64,000 nt of DNA from the NCBI RefSeq assembly GCF_017357425.1, contig NZ_CP014571.1, positions 496,001-560,000 on the forward strand, in the 5' to 3' direction. Shown here piece after piece: positions 42,422 to 51,491 of the stretch. A program made the position numbers and the translations under genes. Numbering within the stretch: position 1 is the stretch's first letter; the number at the start of each line of letters is the position of its first letter. The DNA comes from Arthrobacter sp. D5-1. Lineage in GTDB: Bacteria; Actinomycetota; Actinomycetes; Actinomycetales; Micrococcaceae. The notes beneath the pieces are model-generated. The model ran no database searches. It worked only from the letters and a program-made list of their open reading frames with translations, and was not told the origin of the DNA.

Positions 42422-42670
42422 ATGAAGGCACGCGGAGCAGTCCTGTCCAGGCGAAACGCTCACTCGGCTACGGTTTCCGATTGGAAGACGCTGAAGGTTG
42501 GCGAGAGGGTGGAAGTGGTCAAGTACGCCCACGTGATCGCCGCCGGTCTGATCGAGGAAATTTCCAGCAGCGGAAACGTGGTGTGGCTTGAGCATTCGGG
42601 CCCGGGCGTTACCGAAGAGGGCAAGGAACTGTTCATGAAATCCGACGGCGTGACTCTCCGACGGGCATAG
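42422..42670 (+). CDS. Small basic protein, unknown function
   Basis: The protein has 82 residues from the ATG at 42422, with AAAGGGG about 10 nt upstream. The basic N-terminus (KARGAVLSRRNAHSATVSDW) is followed by a beta-rich segment (VGERVEVVKYAHVIAAGLIE, then NVVWLEHSGPGVTEEGKELF) resembling a small SH3-like barrel. The next feature is a strong terminator, so this is a complete transcription unit. I do not recognise the family; it may bind nucleic acid. Confidence 0.7.
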   Translation: MKARGAVLSRRNAHSATVSDWKTLKVGERVEVVKYAHVIAAGLIEEISSSGNVVWLEHSGPGVTEEGKELFMKSDGVTLRRA

Positions 42671-42680
42671 CTTAAACAGA

Positions 42681-42740
42681 AACCGGGGCTCGTTCCCTTC
42701 CGCGGGTAGTAGATGCGGAAAGGAACGGGCCCCGGTTTTT
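42681..42740. terminator. Strong intrinsic terminator, probably bidirectional
   Basis: A long stem pairs AACCGGGGC...GTTCC..TTCCGC with GCGGAA..GGAACG..GCCCCGGTT and ends in TTTTT. It lies between the convergent 82-residue and 73-residue genes and could serve both. Confidence 0.9.
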
Positions 42741-42768
42741 GCGTCGCTGCCGGGAATGCGTTGGGGTA

Positions 42769-42990
42769 TCAGGCAGCGAGTACTTCGCGGGTCTGGCCGA
42801 AGGGAACGGATTCGTCCAGAGCCACGGTGTAGGTGCCGGGCTCGTGGCGCGTCACCAGAATTCCGCAGGCAGCGTCTGCTGCTGCGTTTTCGATCAAGGC
42901 ATCCACGGCGCGGTCGAGTCCGTCGTGGATCTCGTCTGCCTTCGAAAAGGACAGGCGAATTTCGCGTTCTGCAGTCATTGCAGGGGTCAT
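42769..42990 (-). CDS. Small protein of unknown function
   Basis: The protein has 73 residues from an ATG with AGGAGG about 8 nt upstream, a strong ribosome site. It reads as a compact alpha/beta protein (EIRLSFSKADEIHDGLDRAV, then DALIENAAADAACGILVTRH, EPGTYTVALDESVPFGQT). No domain recognised. It is co-directional with, and downstream of, the glutamate dehydrogenase gene but separated by about 100 bp. Confidence 0.75.
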   Translation of the reverse strand: MTPAMTAEREIRLSFSKADEIHDGLDRAVDALIENAAADAACGILVTRHEPGTYTVALDESVPFGQTREVLAA

Positions 42991-43093
42991 TGGGGGGGCC
43001 TCCTATTACGTGCCGCATGCGAGGGCGACCCATCAATCATAGGCGGTGAGCTCCAAGATATGTAAGATGACTGGCAGTCAGGTGACGTGGGTC

Positions 43094-46000
43094 TCATGTC
43101 CGAACCATGGCGCGGAGGAGTTTGACAGCTACTGAAAGAGCAGCGATATCCACCGGACCTGGCTTGATGGCCTCCCGGATGGTCTCTTGGACCCGCACCA
43201 GTTGCTCGATGTTTCCGTGCTCCCAATCCACGATCCGTTCCACAGGATCGGCCGCCACCCTGGACCGCGGAGTATGCCGGACCACCGCTTTGGTCATGTC
43301 GGCGAGGACCAGGTACATGTCATCCCTGAGCGCAGCCCGGGCCAGGGACTCCCAATGGGTGTCCCGCGGAAGCATGGTGATGTGTTCCAGCAGCGGGATG
43401 GCGGAAATCCGTTCGAAGACGGCGAAGTAGACCTCCGCCACGGCGTCTGCCGGCTCCTGGAGTTCCTCTGCGATGGCCGAGATGTCCAGCAGCCCGTAAC
43501 TGACCAGCAGCTCAGATGCGCGGATTCCCAAACTGTGGGGCAGGCCGACGGCATCGGTATGGGCGAGCCGCTTCTGGGAGTGTGCCAAATTGATGCCGTG
43601 CAGGAAACCAGTGAAGTTGGCCCGCATGAGGGACATCGGTTGCTCCAGCCGGGCCAAAGCATCGGACAGGGGCTTATCGCGGAAGTCATGGGTAACGTAC
43701 CAGCGCACCGACCGGTCCAGCAGGCGTCGCATGTCCAAAGCCACTGCGGCACCGTGCTCGCTGGGCGTAGTTGCCGGCAGTTGGGCGATTGCCTGGGTCA
43801 CGGAGTCCAGATCCCAGACCTTACGCATCACCACGAACCCGCGTGCCACGGCGGCTGCTGACACCGTGGTTTCTTCCATGGCCCTGAAAGCGAACGCGAT
43901 TCCGCCCATGTTGATCATGTCGTTGGCTACCACGGTGGCAACGATGTGCCGGCGGAGCGGATGCGTTGATAGATGTTCGCCGAACCGCTCCGCGACCTGC
44001 CTGGGGAAGTACTCGCGCAGTGTTTGCGAGAACCACGGATCATCAGCGAGTCCGCCTTCCGTGAGCTCCCGGGCGAGCTCGATCTTGGCATAAGCGGCCA
44101 GCACCGCGAGCTCGGGAGTGGTCAGGCCCTTGCCCGTGAGGACCCGCGCCTGCAGTTCACCGTTACTGGGGAGGGACTCCAGTTCCCTGTCCAGATCCGT
44201 TACGGATTCCAACCAGTCCATGGTCCTTTCGAAGCTGGGGCTCCATTCCACGGCCAGTTGCTTGTCATTGAGGAGCAGGACGTTCTGGTCATCGTTGGTT
44301 TTGAGCACCAGCCGGCCTACTTCCGCCTGCAATGACTGCAGGAACGCTGTCCGTTCCGATGCGGTCATCCTGCCTGCCGAAATCATGCGGTCCAGGAAGA
44401 TCTTGATGTTCACCTCGTGGTCCGAGCAATCCACGCCCGCCGAATTGTCGATCGCATCGGTGTTCACCAGGATGCCCGCCAGCGCAGCCTCGATCCTGCC
44501 GCGTTGCGTGACACCCAGGTTGCCGCCTTCAGCGATGATGTGGGTGCGGAGCCGGTTGGCATCGACGCGGATGGCGTCGTTTGCTTTATCCCCGACGTCG
44601 GCGTGGGACTCCGTGGACGCCTTGACGTAGGTGCCAATGCCGCCGTTGTACACAAGGTCCACCGGCGCCATGAGGATCGCCCTGAGAAGTTCGGGCGGGC
44701 TCATTGCCAGCTGACCCGTAGCCTCTGCACCTTCAGCCAGACCGAGCGCGAGCCTGACCTCCTCGGTGATCATGATGGATTTGTCCGTCCGCGCGAAAAC
44801 ACCGCCTCCCGGGCTCAGCTTGGCGGGATCGTAGTCGGCCCAGCTGGATCGGGGGAGCCTGAAGAGCCGCTCCCGCTCCGCGTAGGACTCAGCAGGGTCC
44901 GGCGTGGGATCCAGGAAGATGTGCCGATGGTCGAAGGCGGCGACCAATTTGATGTGGTTGGACAGGAGCATGCCGTTGCCGAAAACGTCACCGCTCATGT
45001 CGCCGATGCCCACCACAGTGAAGTCTTGGGCCCTGGAATCGATCATGAGCTCACTGAAGTGGTGCCGGACGGACACCCATGCACCCCGGGCGGTGATGCC
45101 CATCTGCTTGTGGTCGTAGCCCACCGAACCGCCCGATGCGAAAGCGTCCCCGAGCCAGAAACCGTACTCCGCCGCAGCGGCATTGGCGATGTCAGAGAAG
45201 GCAGCCGTCCCCTTGTCTGCCGCGACCACCAGGTAGTAGTCGTCGCCGTCGTGCCGCACCACCCGCGGTGGCGTGACGACGCGACCGTTGCTGCCGCCGT
45301 CGGGATCCGGTACCAGATTGTCCGTGACGTCCAGCAGCCCGCGGATGAACGTCCGGTAGTTTTCCTGGCCCTCCGTGAGCCAGGCAGCGCGGTCCTCCGC
45401 CGGGTCGGGGAGTCGCTTGGGAAAGAAGCCACCTTTGGCCCCGGTAGGAACAATCACGGCATTCTTGACCGTTTGCGCCTTTACCAACCCCAGGATTTCG
45501 GTTCGGAAATCTTCGCGCCTGTCCGACCATCGGAGGCCACCGCGGGCGATCGGACCGAAACGCAAATGGACCCCTTCAACCCGTGGTGAGTAAACCCAAA
45601 TCTCGAACTGTGGCCGCGGCGGTGGGGCCACCCGGAGGCCGGAGGGATCGAGTTTGATGCTGATGTACGGCTTGTCCTGGTAGAAGTTGGTGCGCAAGGT
45701 CGCTTCCACCAAGCTGGCGAGCGTCCGGAGGAGACGGTCGGCGTCAAGGACCGGGATGGCGTCGATGGCTTCGGTCAGGGCAGCCCTGGCGGTATGGATT
45801 GCCTGCGTCCGGTGACTTAGCCCGCTGGTGCCCTCCTCGAAAACGTCGCCGTGGGACGTGACACCGGAACGGTTGTTGAGCTCAGGATCAAACAGGTCCG
45901 GTGCGTAACGGTCCGGGTTGAACTTCGCTTCGAAGAGTTCCAGCAGCGCATGTGTTGCCCGGGGGTTGGACCAGAGCGTGTCTGTAATGAAGCCGTACGA

Positions 46001-48031
46001 GTTGGTGCTTCCCAACTGCCGTAAGTACTTGGCGTAAGCGCGCAAAATGGATACTTTCCGCCAGCCGATGCCCTCTTGGATGACCAATGCATCGAAGGCG
46101 TCGGACTCCGCGTCGCCCCGCATGGCGGCGCAGAACGCGCCCGCCAGCAATCCGCCCGTCGCCAGGGGATCCACGCCACGCGGGTACTTGAGCCCGAGGT
46201 CGTACAGGAAGAACTGCCTGCCGTCTCCACGCTGCATGTCGAAAGGCCTCTGGTCCAGGACTTTCAAGCCGAGATTGTGGAAGAACGGGAGGATCTGGGT
46301 GAGGCTCCTGGGGCGGGTCAGATACAGCCGGATCCGGGCGTCCTCGGTCAGCACGGCGGTGCCGGGCCGTGTATAAACGGTAAGCAGGGGATCGGGCTCC
46401 ACGTCGTCGCCGGCCGGGAAGCTCTCGAACGCCGAGATGTCCTCAACAGCGTCCTCCACCTCAAAGTCGGCCTTGTAACTTGCCGGGAACGCGGCGGCCC
46501 ACTCACGGGAGAGCCGCGCCGCCTCTTCCGAGGGATAGCGCGCCTGCAGCGCCTCAGCCAGGCCCTGTGCCCAGGTCCTGGTAGCGGCGATGATCCGAGG
46601 CTCCAGGATTGCGGCATCCACGACGCCGGGCGTCCCGCCGAGAGTCGAAGCCGCCTGCGGCAACAGCACCCGGAAGAACACCCGGGCCATGGCGGACTCG
46701 CCCAAACGAAGCTCAAATTCGATGGCGTCCGAACCGAAGGCTTCCCGAAGTTCACGTTCAATGCTGAGCCGCACGGCCGTGCTGTACCGGTGGCGCGGCA
46801 GGAACACGAGCGCTGTCATGAACCGCCCATAGGAGTCCGGCCGGAGGAAAAGCCTGGTGCTGTGACGTTCCTGGAGGCGCAGGATCTCGCGGGCATGGTC
46901 GGCCAGTTGCCCGGAGTCGATGTGGAACAGCTCATCACGGGGATACCCCTCGATCACAGCCAGAAGTTCCTTGCCGTGATGCGAGCCGGGCGGATAGCCG
47001 AACGCCCGGATCACTTCCTTTACCGTGTCACGGATGACGGGAATATGCAGGGCTGAATGTGACGTGGAACTGGGGGAGAAGAGCCCCACAAAGCTGTGCA
47101 TGGCGGTGTTTTGCCCGCCAGTACCCAGTTCGGTTGTCCCGGCTGTTTGCACGGTAATTTCATCCAGGTAGGCGCGGCGCAGGACCGTGGAGCGTTGGGT
47201 GGACTTGGTGAGGGTGAGCAGCCGGGGTTTCCCGGAGGGAAAACCTCCGGGTGACTCTTCCCGGTCCATATAGTCCACCTGGTCCATGTGGTCCGCCCGA
47301 TCCCGCAGCACGCCCAGCCCCCGGCGCCCGCGATATCCGAGGAACACGAAGTTCCCTTCACCCAGCCATTGCAGCAGCTCACGGGCCTCCATGGCCTCCC
47401 GGGCTTCAGCACCCGGGCCTCCCACCTCATCCAAGGCCTCCACCTCGCGGGCCAGTTCCTCATGGATTGCAGCATGGTCCTCGGCGGCCGCCCGCACGTC
47501 GAGCAGGACCCTCCGAAGCCGGCCCACCAAGCGGTCGGCAGTCGCATCGTCCGGGAGCCGGGGGATTTCGATTGCCATCCACGCTTCGGCGAGCGGTCCG
47601 CCGTCGTGCCCATCATGTGGGGTGGCCAGCTGCGGACTGATGACGGCAGCTGAATTTTCGACGCCGGTGGGCAGCCCGATACGTTGCGGCGCGCTGTGGA
47701 TGGTGGTCAGGCGGTGGGTGGCTGGGTCCCGGGTGACGGTGAAGGTTGGGTGGACGAGGAGCCGGATGGCTGCGGTGTCCCTGGCGATTTCGGCGGTGAC
47801 TGATGGGAGCAGATAGGGCATGTCATCGCTGACTATCGAGACCACGCTGGCGTCGGGCTCATGCAGGACCCCGATCACGGCCTGCCCGGGCTCACGCCGC
47901 TCAGCCAAAGACCGATGGTAGCGGGCCCGTTCCAGCAACGTTTCAGGGGTGTAGCTGCGGACATCGTCCTCTGCCACGTGCTGGTAGTAGTCGGTCAGGA
48001 ATCCGTCCGCCGGCTCAGTGCTGGGTGACAT
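43094..48031 (-). CDS. gdh: NAD-specific glutamate dehydrogenase, large (180-kDa) type
   Basis: The protein has 1645 residues, the size of the GDH-180/GDH2 class. Long N-terminal regulatory regions (ACT-like) precede the catalytic domain, where KNAVIVPTGAKGGFFPKRLP near residue 860 holds the active-site Lys region. GIGDMSGDVFGNGMLLSNHI, KANDAIRVDANRLRTHIIAE and GGNLGVTQRGRIEAALAG follow, then a long helical C-terminus. It oxidises glutamate to 2-oxoglutarate and ammonium with NAD, the outlet for glutamate made by histidine breakdown. It is transcribed alone, towards hutH. Confidence 0.97.
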   Translation of the reverse strand: MSPSTEPADGFLTDYYQHVAEDDVRSYTPETLLERARYHRSLAERREPGQAVIGVLHEPDASVVSIVSDDMPYLLPSVTAEIARDTAAIRLLVHPTFTVTRDPATHRLTTIHSAPQRIGLPTGVENSAAVISPQLATPHDGHDGGPLAEAWMAIEIPRLPDDATADRLVGRLRRVLLDVRAAAEDHAAIHEELAREVEALDEVGGPGAEAREAMEARELLQWLGEGNFVFLGYRGRRGLGVLRDRADHMDQVDYMDREESPGGFPSGKPRLLTLTKSTQRSTVLRRAYLDEITVQTAGTTELGTGGQNTAMHSFVGLFSPSSTSHSALHIPVIRDTVKEVIRAFGYPPGSHHGKELLAVIEGYPRDELFHIDSGQLADHAREILRLQERHSTRLFLRPDSYGRFMTALVFLPRHRYSTAVRLSIERELREAFGSDAIEFELRLGESAMARVFFRVLLPQAASTLGGTPGVVDAAILEPRIIAATRTWAQGLAEALQARYPSEEAARLSREWAAAFPASYKADFEVEDAVEDISAFESFPAGDDVEPDPLLTVYTRPGTAVLTEDARIRLYLTRPRSLTQILPFFHNLGLKVLDQRPFDMQRGDGRQFFLYDLGLKYPRGVDPLATGGLLAGAFCAAMRGDAESDAFDALVIQEGIGWRKVSILRAYAKYLRQLGSTNSYGFITDTLWSNPRATHALLELFEAKFNPDRYAPDLFDPELNNRSGVTSHGDVFEEGTSGLSHRTQAIHTARAALTEAIDAIPVLDADRLLRTLASLVEATLRTNFYQDKPYISIKLDPSGLRVAPPPRPQFEIWVYSPRVEGVHLRFGPIARGGLRWSDRREDFRTEILGLVKAQTVKNAVIVPTGAKGGFFPKRLPDPAEDRAAWLTEGQENYRTFIRGLLDVTDNLVPDPDGGSNGRVVTPPRVVRHDGDDYYLVVAADKGTAAFSDIANAAAAEYGFWLGDAFASGGSVGYDHKQMGITARGAWVSVRHHFSELMIDSRAQDFTVVGIGDMSGDVFGNGMLLSNHIKLVAAFDHRHIFLDPTPDPAESYAERERLFRLPRSSWADYDPAKLSPGGGVFARTDKSIMITEEVRLALGLAEGAEATGQLAMSPPELLRAILMAPVDLVYNGGIGTYVKASTESHADVGDKANDAIRVDANRLRTHIIAEGGNLGVTQRGRIEAALAGILVNTDAIDNSAGVDCSDHEVNIKIFLDRMISAGRMTASERTAFLQSLQAEVGRLVLKTNDDQNVLLLNDKQLAVEWSPSFERTMDWLESVTDLDRELESLPSNGELQARVLTGKGLTTPELAVLAAYAKIELARELTEGGLADDPWFSQTLREYFPRQVAERFGEHLSTHPLRRHIVATVVANDMINMGGIAFAFRAMEETTVSAAAVARGFVVMRKVWDLDSVTQAIAQLPATTPSEHGAAVALDMRRLLDRSVRWYVTHDFRDKPLSDALARLEQPMSLMRANFTGFLHGINLAHSQKRLAHTDAVGLPHSLGIRASELLVSYGLLDISAIAEELQEPADAVAEVYFAVFERISAIPLLEHITMLPRDTHWESLARAALRDDMYLVLADMTKAVVRHTPRSRVAADPVERIVDWEHGNIEQLVRVQETIREAIKPGPVDIAALSVAVKLLRAMVRT

Positions 48032-48118
48032 GGTGCTGCGCCTCCGCTGCGCAAAGGAGCGGCCGTGTTGTTGCGGTCGGCAAAGTCCCTGCGCCTCACC
48101 TCATGCTCCCGCGAGGTG

Positions 48119-48160
48119 GCATTTGATGGCAATGTTGGAGCGAACATTGCCCTCAAATGC
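48119..48160. repeat. Long hairpin, copy 2 of a palindromic repeat family
   Basis: An 18-bp arm (48119-48136) pairs with 48143-48160 at 17 of 18 positions around GGAGCG. The core CAATGTTGGAGCGAACATTG closely matches the core at 33380-33424. It lies upstream of the glutamate dehydrogenase gene, between it and tRNA-Cys, a place where it could end tRNA transcription. Confidence 0.85.
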
Positions 48161-48196
48161 GACGCCGGGAGGGGCTCCGGTCTCGGGGCCACTCAG

Positions 48197-48267
48197 ACGT
48201 GGTGGCGGGATTCGAACCCGCGTGCGCTGCTTTGCAGGCAGCTCCCTGGCCTCTCGGGTACACCACG
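48197..48267 (-). tRNA. tRNA-Cys (GCA)
   Basis: A 71-nt cloverleaf is present. Acceptor CGTGGTG/CACCACG, anticodon stem GCTGC/GCAGC with loop CTGCAAA giving GCA, T-arm GCGGG-TTCGAAT-CCCGC, discriminator U as required for Cys. CCA is not encoded. Confidence 0.95.
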
Positions 48268-48351
48268 TGCCAACGACACTAGGCGCCTGGCGGCGGCCGG
48301 ATCAAAGTTCATGTCGCAGGCTTTCGCAGCGCTACGCAGGTAGTCGCCGGG

Positions 48352-48846
48352 CTACTCAACGTTGCGCAAGGTTGCTGCCCGTTGAGCTGTGGACGCCTTG
48401 GCGCGACTCACTGCGAACGACACTCCCGCAGCCACCAGCAGCGTGAGGATCGCAGCTGCCATGTGGGTGTAGAGGAGGAGGTGTCTGTCGCCGCCACCGG
48501 ACGCGGCCCCGGTTGGCACATCCCCGGTTGGCACATCCCCCAAGACCGGGCCGCCGTGCAAGTGGTCCAGTAATCCGCTGCCGGGAAAGTACCCTCCGAA
48601 AGCCTCGAAACCGAAGTGCAGCAGCTGCTGTGCCAAGCCGGAAAGGAGGAGCAGCAGCAGCGGTCCGTGCACCCAACGGGAAATAAGTTGGGCGGCGAGC
48701 GCACACAACGCGGCGAATGCCAGGAGGACGGGTAGGGCAGGAGCGCTGCCGCCCGCCACCATGTGCGCTGCGAGTCCCAGAGCCACAGCTATCGGCCCTG
48801 CCACCCAAGCCCACTTGTCCTGCACAGGAGTTCCGCGCATCGCCAT
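48352..48846 (-). CDS. Membrane protein of unknown function
   Basis: The protein has 164 residues and about four helices (VAGPIAVALGLAAHMVAGG, LPVLLAFAALCALAAQLIS, GPLLLLLLSGLAQQLLHFGF, LYTHMAAAILTLLVAAGVSF). An outer loop is His/Gly-rich (LLDHLHGGPVLG) and carries a GDVPT duplication, encoded by a perfect 15-bp repeat at 48511-48540. The His-rich loop hints at metal binding, but nothing firm can be said. Confidence 0.7.
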   Translation of the reverse strand: MAMRGTPVQDKWAWVAGPIAVALGLAAHMVAGGSAPALPVLLAFAALCALAAQLISRWVHGPLLLLLLSGLAQQLLHFGFEAFGGYFPGSGLLDHLHGGPVLGDVPTGDVPTGAASGGGDRHLLLYTHMAAAILTLLVAAGVSFAVSRAKASTAQRAATLRNVE

Positions 48847-48896
48847 CCTTCCCTCCCCACAGAGTAGGCGGAGGAAGGCGGCTGGAAAAGGGAACG

Positions 48897-49847
48897 CTAG
48901 GCGAGCAGGGCGTTCACCAGTCGCGCGGCCACTTTCGCGGTGCGGTGATCGATATCAAACTCCGGGTTCAGCTCCGCTATGTCCAGGTGCAGGAGCTTCC
49001 CGCTCGCAGCAACCTGCCGGCAGACCGCGTTGATCACTGGCAAAGGCACGCCATAGGCTGCGGGTGCGCTGACCCCGGGCGCCACGGATGCAGGCATCAC
49101 GTCCAGGTCAATGGTCAGGTACAGCACGTCCACGCCGGCCAGGAAATCGGCAACAAAAATCTCTACTGCCTCCGGCGTGCACAGCTCATCGAGCAGGTAC
49201 TTCACTCCCAGGCGATCGGCGGTGTCGAAGAGGGTGCGCGTGTTGTTCGGCTCCGAAATTCCGACGACGGCGTACTGCAGTTCGCGGCCGGCGGCGGCTT
49301 CTGCGTGGGCCATCTGCAGGAACGGCGTACCCGAGCTCGGTGTGGGTTCGTCGCGAAGGTCAAAATGGGCATCCAGGTTCAGGACACCAAGCCGTTTGCC
49401 GCGGACCGTGTCCGAACCGGCCACGCCAAGATAACTGGCGAACGCGGTTTCGTGGCCGCCGCCCAGCACCACGGTGAGGTTTCCGGCGTCGAGCAGTTCC
49501 GTAATGGCGCGTCCGGCGCGCTCTTGGCCGGCTTCCAGTGAGTCCTCCTCCACCACCACGTCACCGGCGTCGAACACGTCCCGGTCAAGATGGAACGCCA
49601 GCGGACCCAGCGCCGTGCGGATGGCAGCGGGAGCCGCAGCAGCACCGACCCGGCCCTGGTTGCGGCGCACTCCGGCATCGCTGCAAAAACCAAGCACGAC
49701 GGCGGGACGCGAGGCAGTTGCGGGTGCGGGCGACGTCAGGGGTGCTACTGCCTGCCACCAGCGGCGGTGTTCAGTGCCGTCTCCGTCAAAGCGGCCCTTC
49801 CACGGCCCAGGGTTGACGTCTACGGCGAGGGTGATGCTGGTTTCCAT
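48897..49847 (-). CDS. hutG: Formimidoylglutamase (ureohydrolase family)
   Basis: The protein has 316 residues, normal for HutG. Binuclear-Mn motifs are VVLGGGHETAFASYLGVAG, LGVLNLDAHFDLRDEPTPSS and LYLTIDLDVMPASVAPGVSA. GNNT-type and PNNTRTLF segments fit formimidoylglutamate hydrolases better than arginase. It converts N-formimidoylglutamate to glutamate plus formamide, the last step of this hut route. It stands 6.7 kb from hutUH on the opposite strand. Confidence 0.92.
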   Translation of the reverse strand: METSITLAVDVNPGPWKGRFDGDGTEHRRWWQAVAPLTSPAPATASRPAVVLGFCSDAGVRRNQGRVGAAAAPAAIRTALGPLAFHLDRDVFDAGDVVVEEDSLEAGQERAGRAITELLDAGNLTVVLGGGHETAFASYLGVAGSDTVRGKRLGVLNLDAHFDLRDEPTPSSGTPFLQMAHAEAAAGRELQYAVVGISEPNNTRTLFDTADRLGVKYLLDELCTPEAVEIFVADFLAGVDVLYLTIDLDVMPASVAPGVSAPAAYGVPLPVINAVCRQVAASGKLLHLDIAELNPEFDIDHRTAKVAARLVNALLA

Positions 49848-49934
49848 GCTTCAAGCACACCCGAACGGGCACACGAAAACCAGCTGTCCCAGCAGGCGGG
49901 TGTCTGAAACTCCGGACTTAGGTCCGCAGGAGAC

Positions 49935-51377
49935 CTACTTGACGCCCAGCAGCTCCTCCACGGTTCCAATGCCGAAGAACAGCAGGAACGCAGCGGCCAC
50001 GGCCCACATGAGCGGGTGGACTTCGCGGGCGCGGCCCTGGAAGGTGCGGATCAGGACGTAGGAGATGAAGCCGGCACCGAGGCCGTTGGCGATCGAGTAC
50101 GTGAACGGCATGAGGGAGATGGTCAGGAACGCAGGGATGCCGACACCCCAGTCCTGCCAATCGATCTTGCCCACCTGGGAGACCATCATGAAGCCCACAA
50201 CCACCAGTGCCGGGGCCACGGCTTCGAAGGGTACAAGGTTGATGAGGGGCGTGAAGAACATCGCCACCAGGAACAGCACGCCCGTGACGATCGAGGCGAG
50301 GCCGGTGCGGGCACCTTCGCCGATGCCGGCGCCGGACTCAACAAAGATCTGGTTGGACGAAACGGACGCGCCACCACCCACGATCGCGCCGAGGGCGTCC
50401 ACCTGCAGGACACGGTCGACGTTGGGGATGTTGCCGTCTTTGTCCACGGTTCCGGCCTCGTTGGCCAGTCCCACCATGGTGCCCATGGCGTCGAAGAAGA
50501 TGCTGAGGAGGATCACAAACGCCAACAGTGCTGCAGCGATGAAACCGAGGTGCTGGAACGCGCCGAACGGGTTGGCCTTGCCGATGAGGGACAGGTCCGG
50601 GGCGCCCCACTCCGAGAGGGTGGGAGCCACGAGGGACCAGCCGCGCGGGTTGACGTTCTTGCCGTCGAAGCTGGGGCCGATGTGGAGGGTGAACTCGAGG
50701 ATGGCTGCCAGTGCCGTGGAGACCACGATGCCGATGAGGATGGCGCCGCGGACCTTGCGGACCACCAGGGCGATGGTGAGGATGAGGCCCACTGCGAACA
50801 CCAAGGTAGGCCAGCCCATGAGCTTGCCATCCACGCCCAGGCCCAAGGGAACCGTGGTGCCGGCGGCGTCGGGAATCCGGCGCACAAAGCCTGCGTTGAC
50901 CAGGCCGATCAGTGCAATGAAGAGGCCGATGCCCACCACGATCGCCGTTTTCAGCGCTTCCGGCACGGCTTTGAACACGGCAGTACGGAAACCGGTCAGC
51001 ACCAGGATGAGCATGGTGATGCCGGAGAGGACCACGAGGCCCATCATGTCCGGCCAGGTGAGTTCCGGGTGCGAGGCGACCGTGACGGCAACGAAGGCGT
51101 TGACGCCCAGCCCGGTTGCTACGGCGAATGGGTGCTTGGCCCACGCGCCCATGAGGATGGTCAGGATGCCCGCCACGAAGGCCGTCGTGGCTGCGACGGC
51201 TGTGAAGCCGAGGGATGCCCCACTGGAATCCGCCCCGGACAGAATCAGCGGGTTCAACACCACGATGTAGCTCATGGCGAAGAACGTTGCGAAGCCGCCA
51301 CGAATTTCCCGCGAGTACGTGGATCCACGTTCAGTAATTTTGAAGTAGCGGTCTACTGCAGAACCTTGCTTAAGCAT
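49935..51377 (-). CDS. NCS2 family purine permease (AzgA/PbuG type)
   Basis: The protein has 480 residues from the ATG at 51377, with GGAG 8 nt upstream. It matches the AzgA-like group: STYSREIRGGFATFFAMSYI, then VVLNPLILSG, ATGLGVNAFVAVTVA, FFDAMGTMVGLANEAG and SVSSNQIFVESGAGIGEGAR. It should import hypoxanthine, adenine or guanine with protons. It is divergent from the CopC-like gene. Confidence 0.92.
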   Translation of the reverse strand: MLKQGSAVDRYFKITERGSTYSREIRGGFATFFAMSYIVVLNPLILSGADSSGASLGFTAVAATTAFVAGILTILMGAWAKHPFAVATGLGVNAFVAVTVASHPELTWPDMMGLVVLSGITMLILVLTGFRTAVFKAVPEALKTAIVVGIGLFIALIGLVNAGFVRRIPDAAGTTVPLGLGVDGKLMGWPTLVFAVGLILTIALVVRKVRGAILIGIVVSTALAAILEFTLHIGPSFDGKNVNPRGWSLVAPTLSEWGAPDLSLIGKANPFGAFQHLGFIAAALLAFVILLSIFFDAMGTMVGLANEAGTVDKDGNIPNVDRVLQVDALGAIVGGGASVSSNQIFVESGAGIGEGARTGLASIVTGVLFLVAMFFTPLINLVPFEAVAPALVVVGFMMVSQVGKIDWQDWGVGIPAFLTISLMPFTYSIANGLGAGFISYVLIRTFQGRAREVHPLMWAVAAAFLLFFGIGTVEELLGVK

Positions 51378-51491
51378 GAAAGACTCCGGGGATCGGGGGG
51401 AGTGTGCCCTCAAATCCTATGCGGTCCGGTGCGGGCGCTCCGGACGATTCGCCTAGTCTGTAAGGAAGCCAACACTAGGAGAAACCGCCCC

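Noticed and set aside
44417..45589. 390-residue plus-strand frame
   Set aside because: Antisense to the glutamate dehydrogenase, which shows continuous family homology across this region.
50016..51491. Long plus-strand extension in front of the CopC-like gene
   Set aside because: This part is antisense to the NCS2 permease. The true start is the ATG at 51492 with AGGAGA and a signal peptide.
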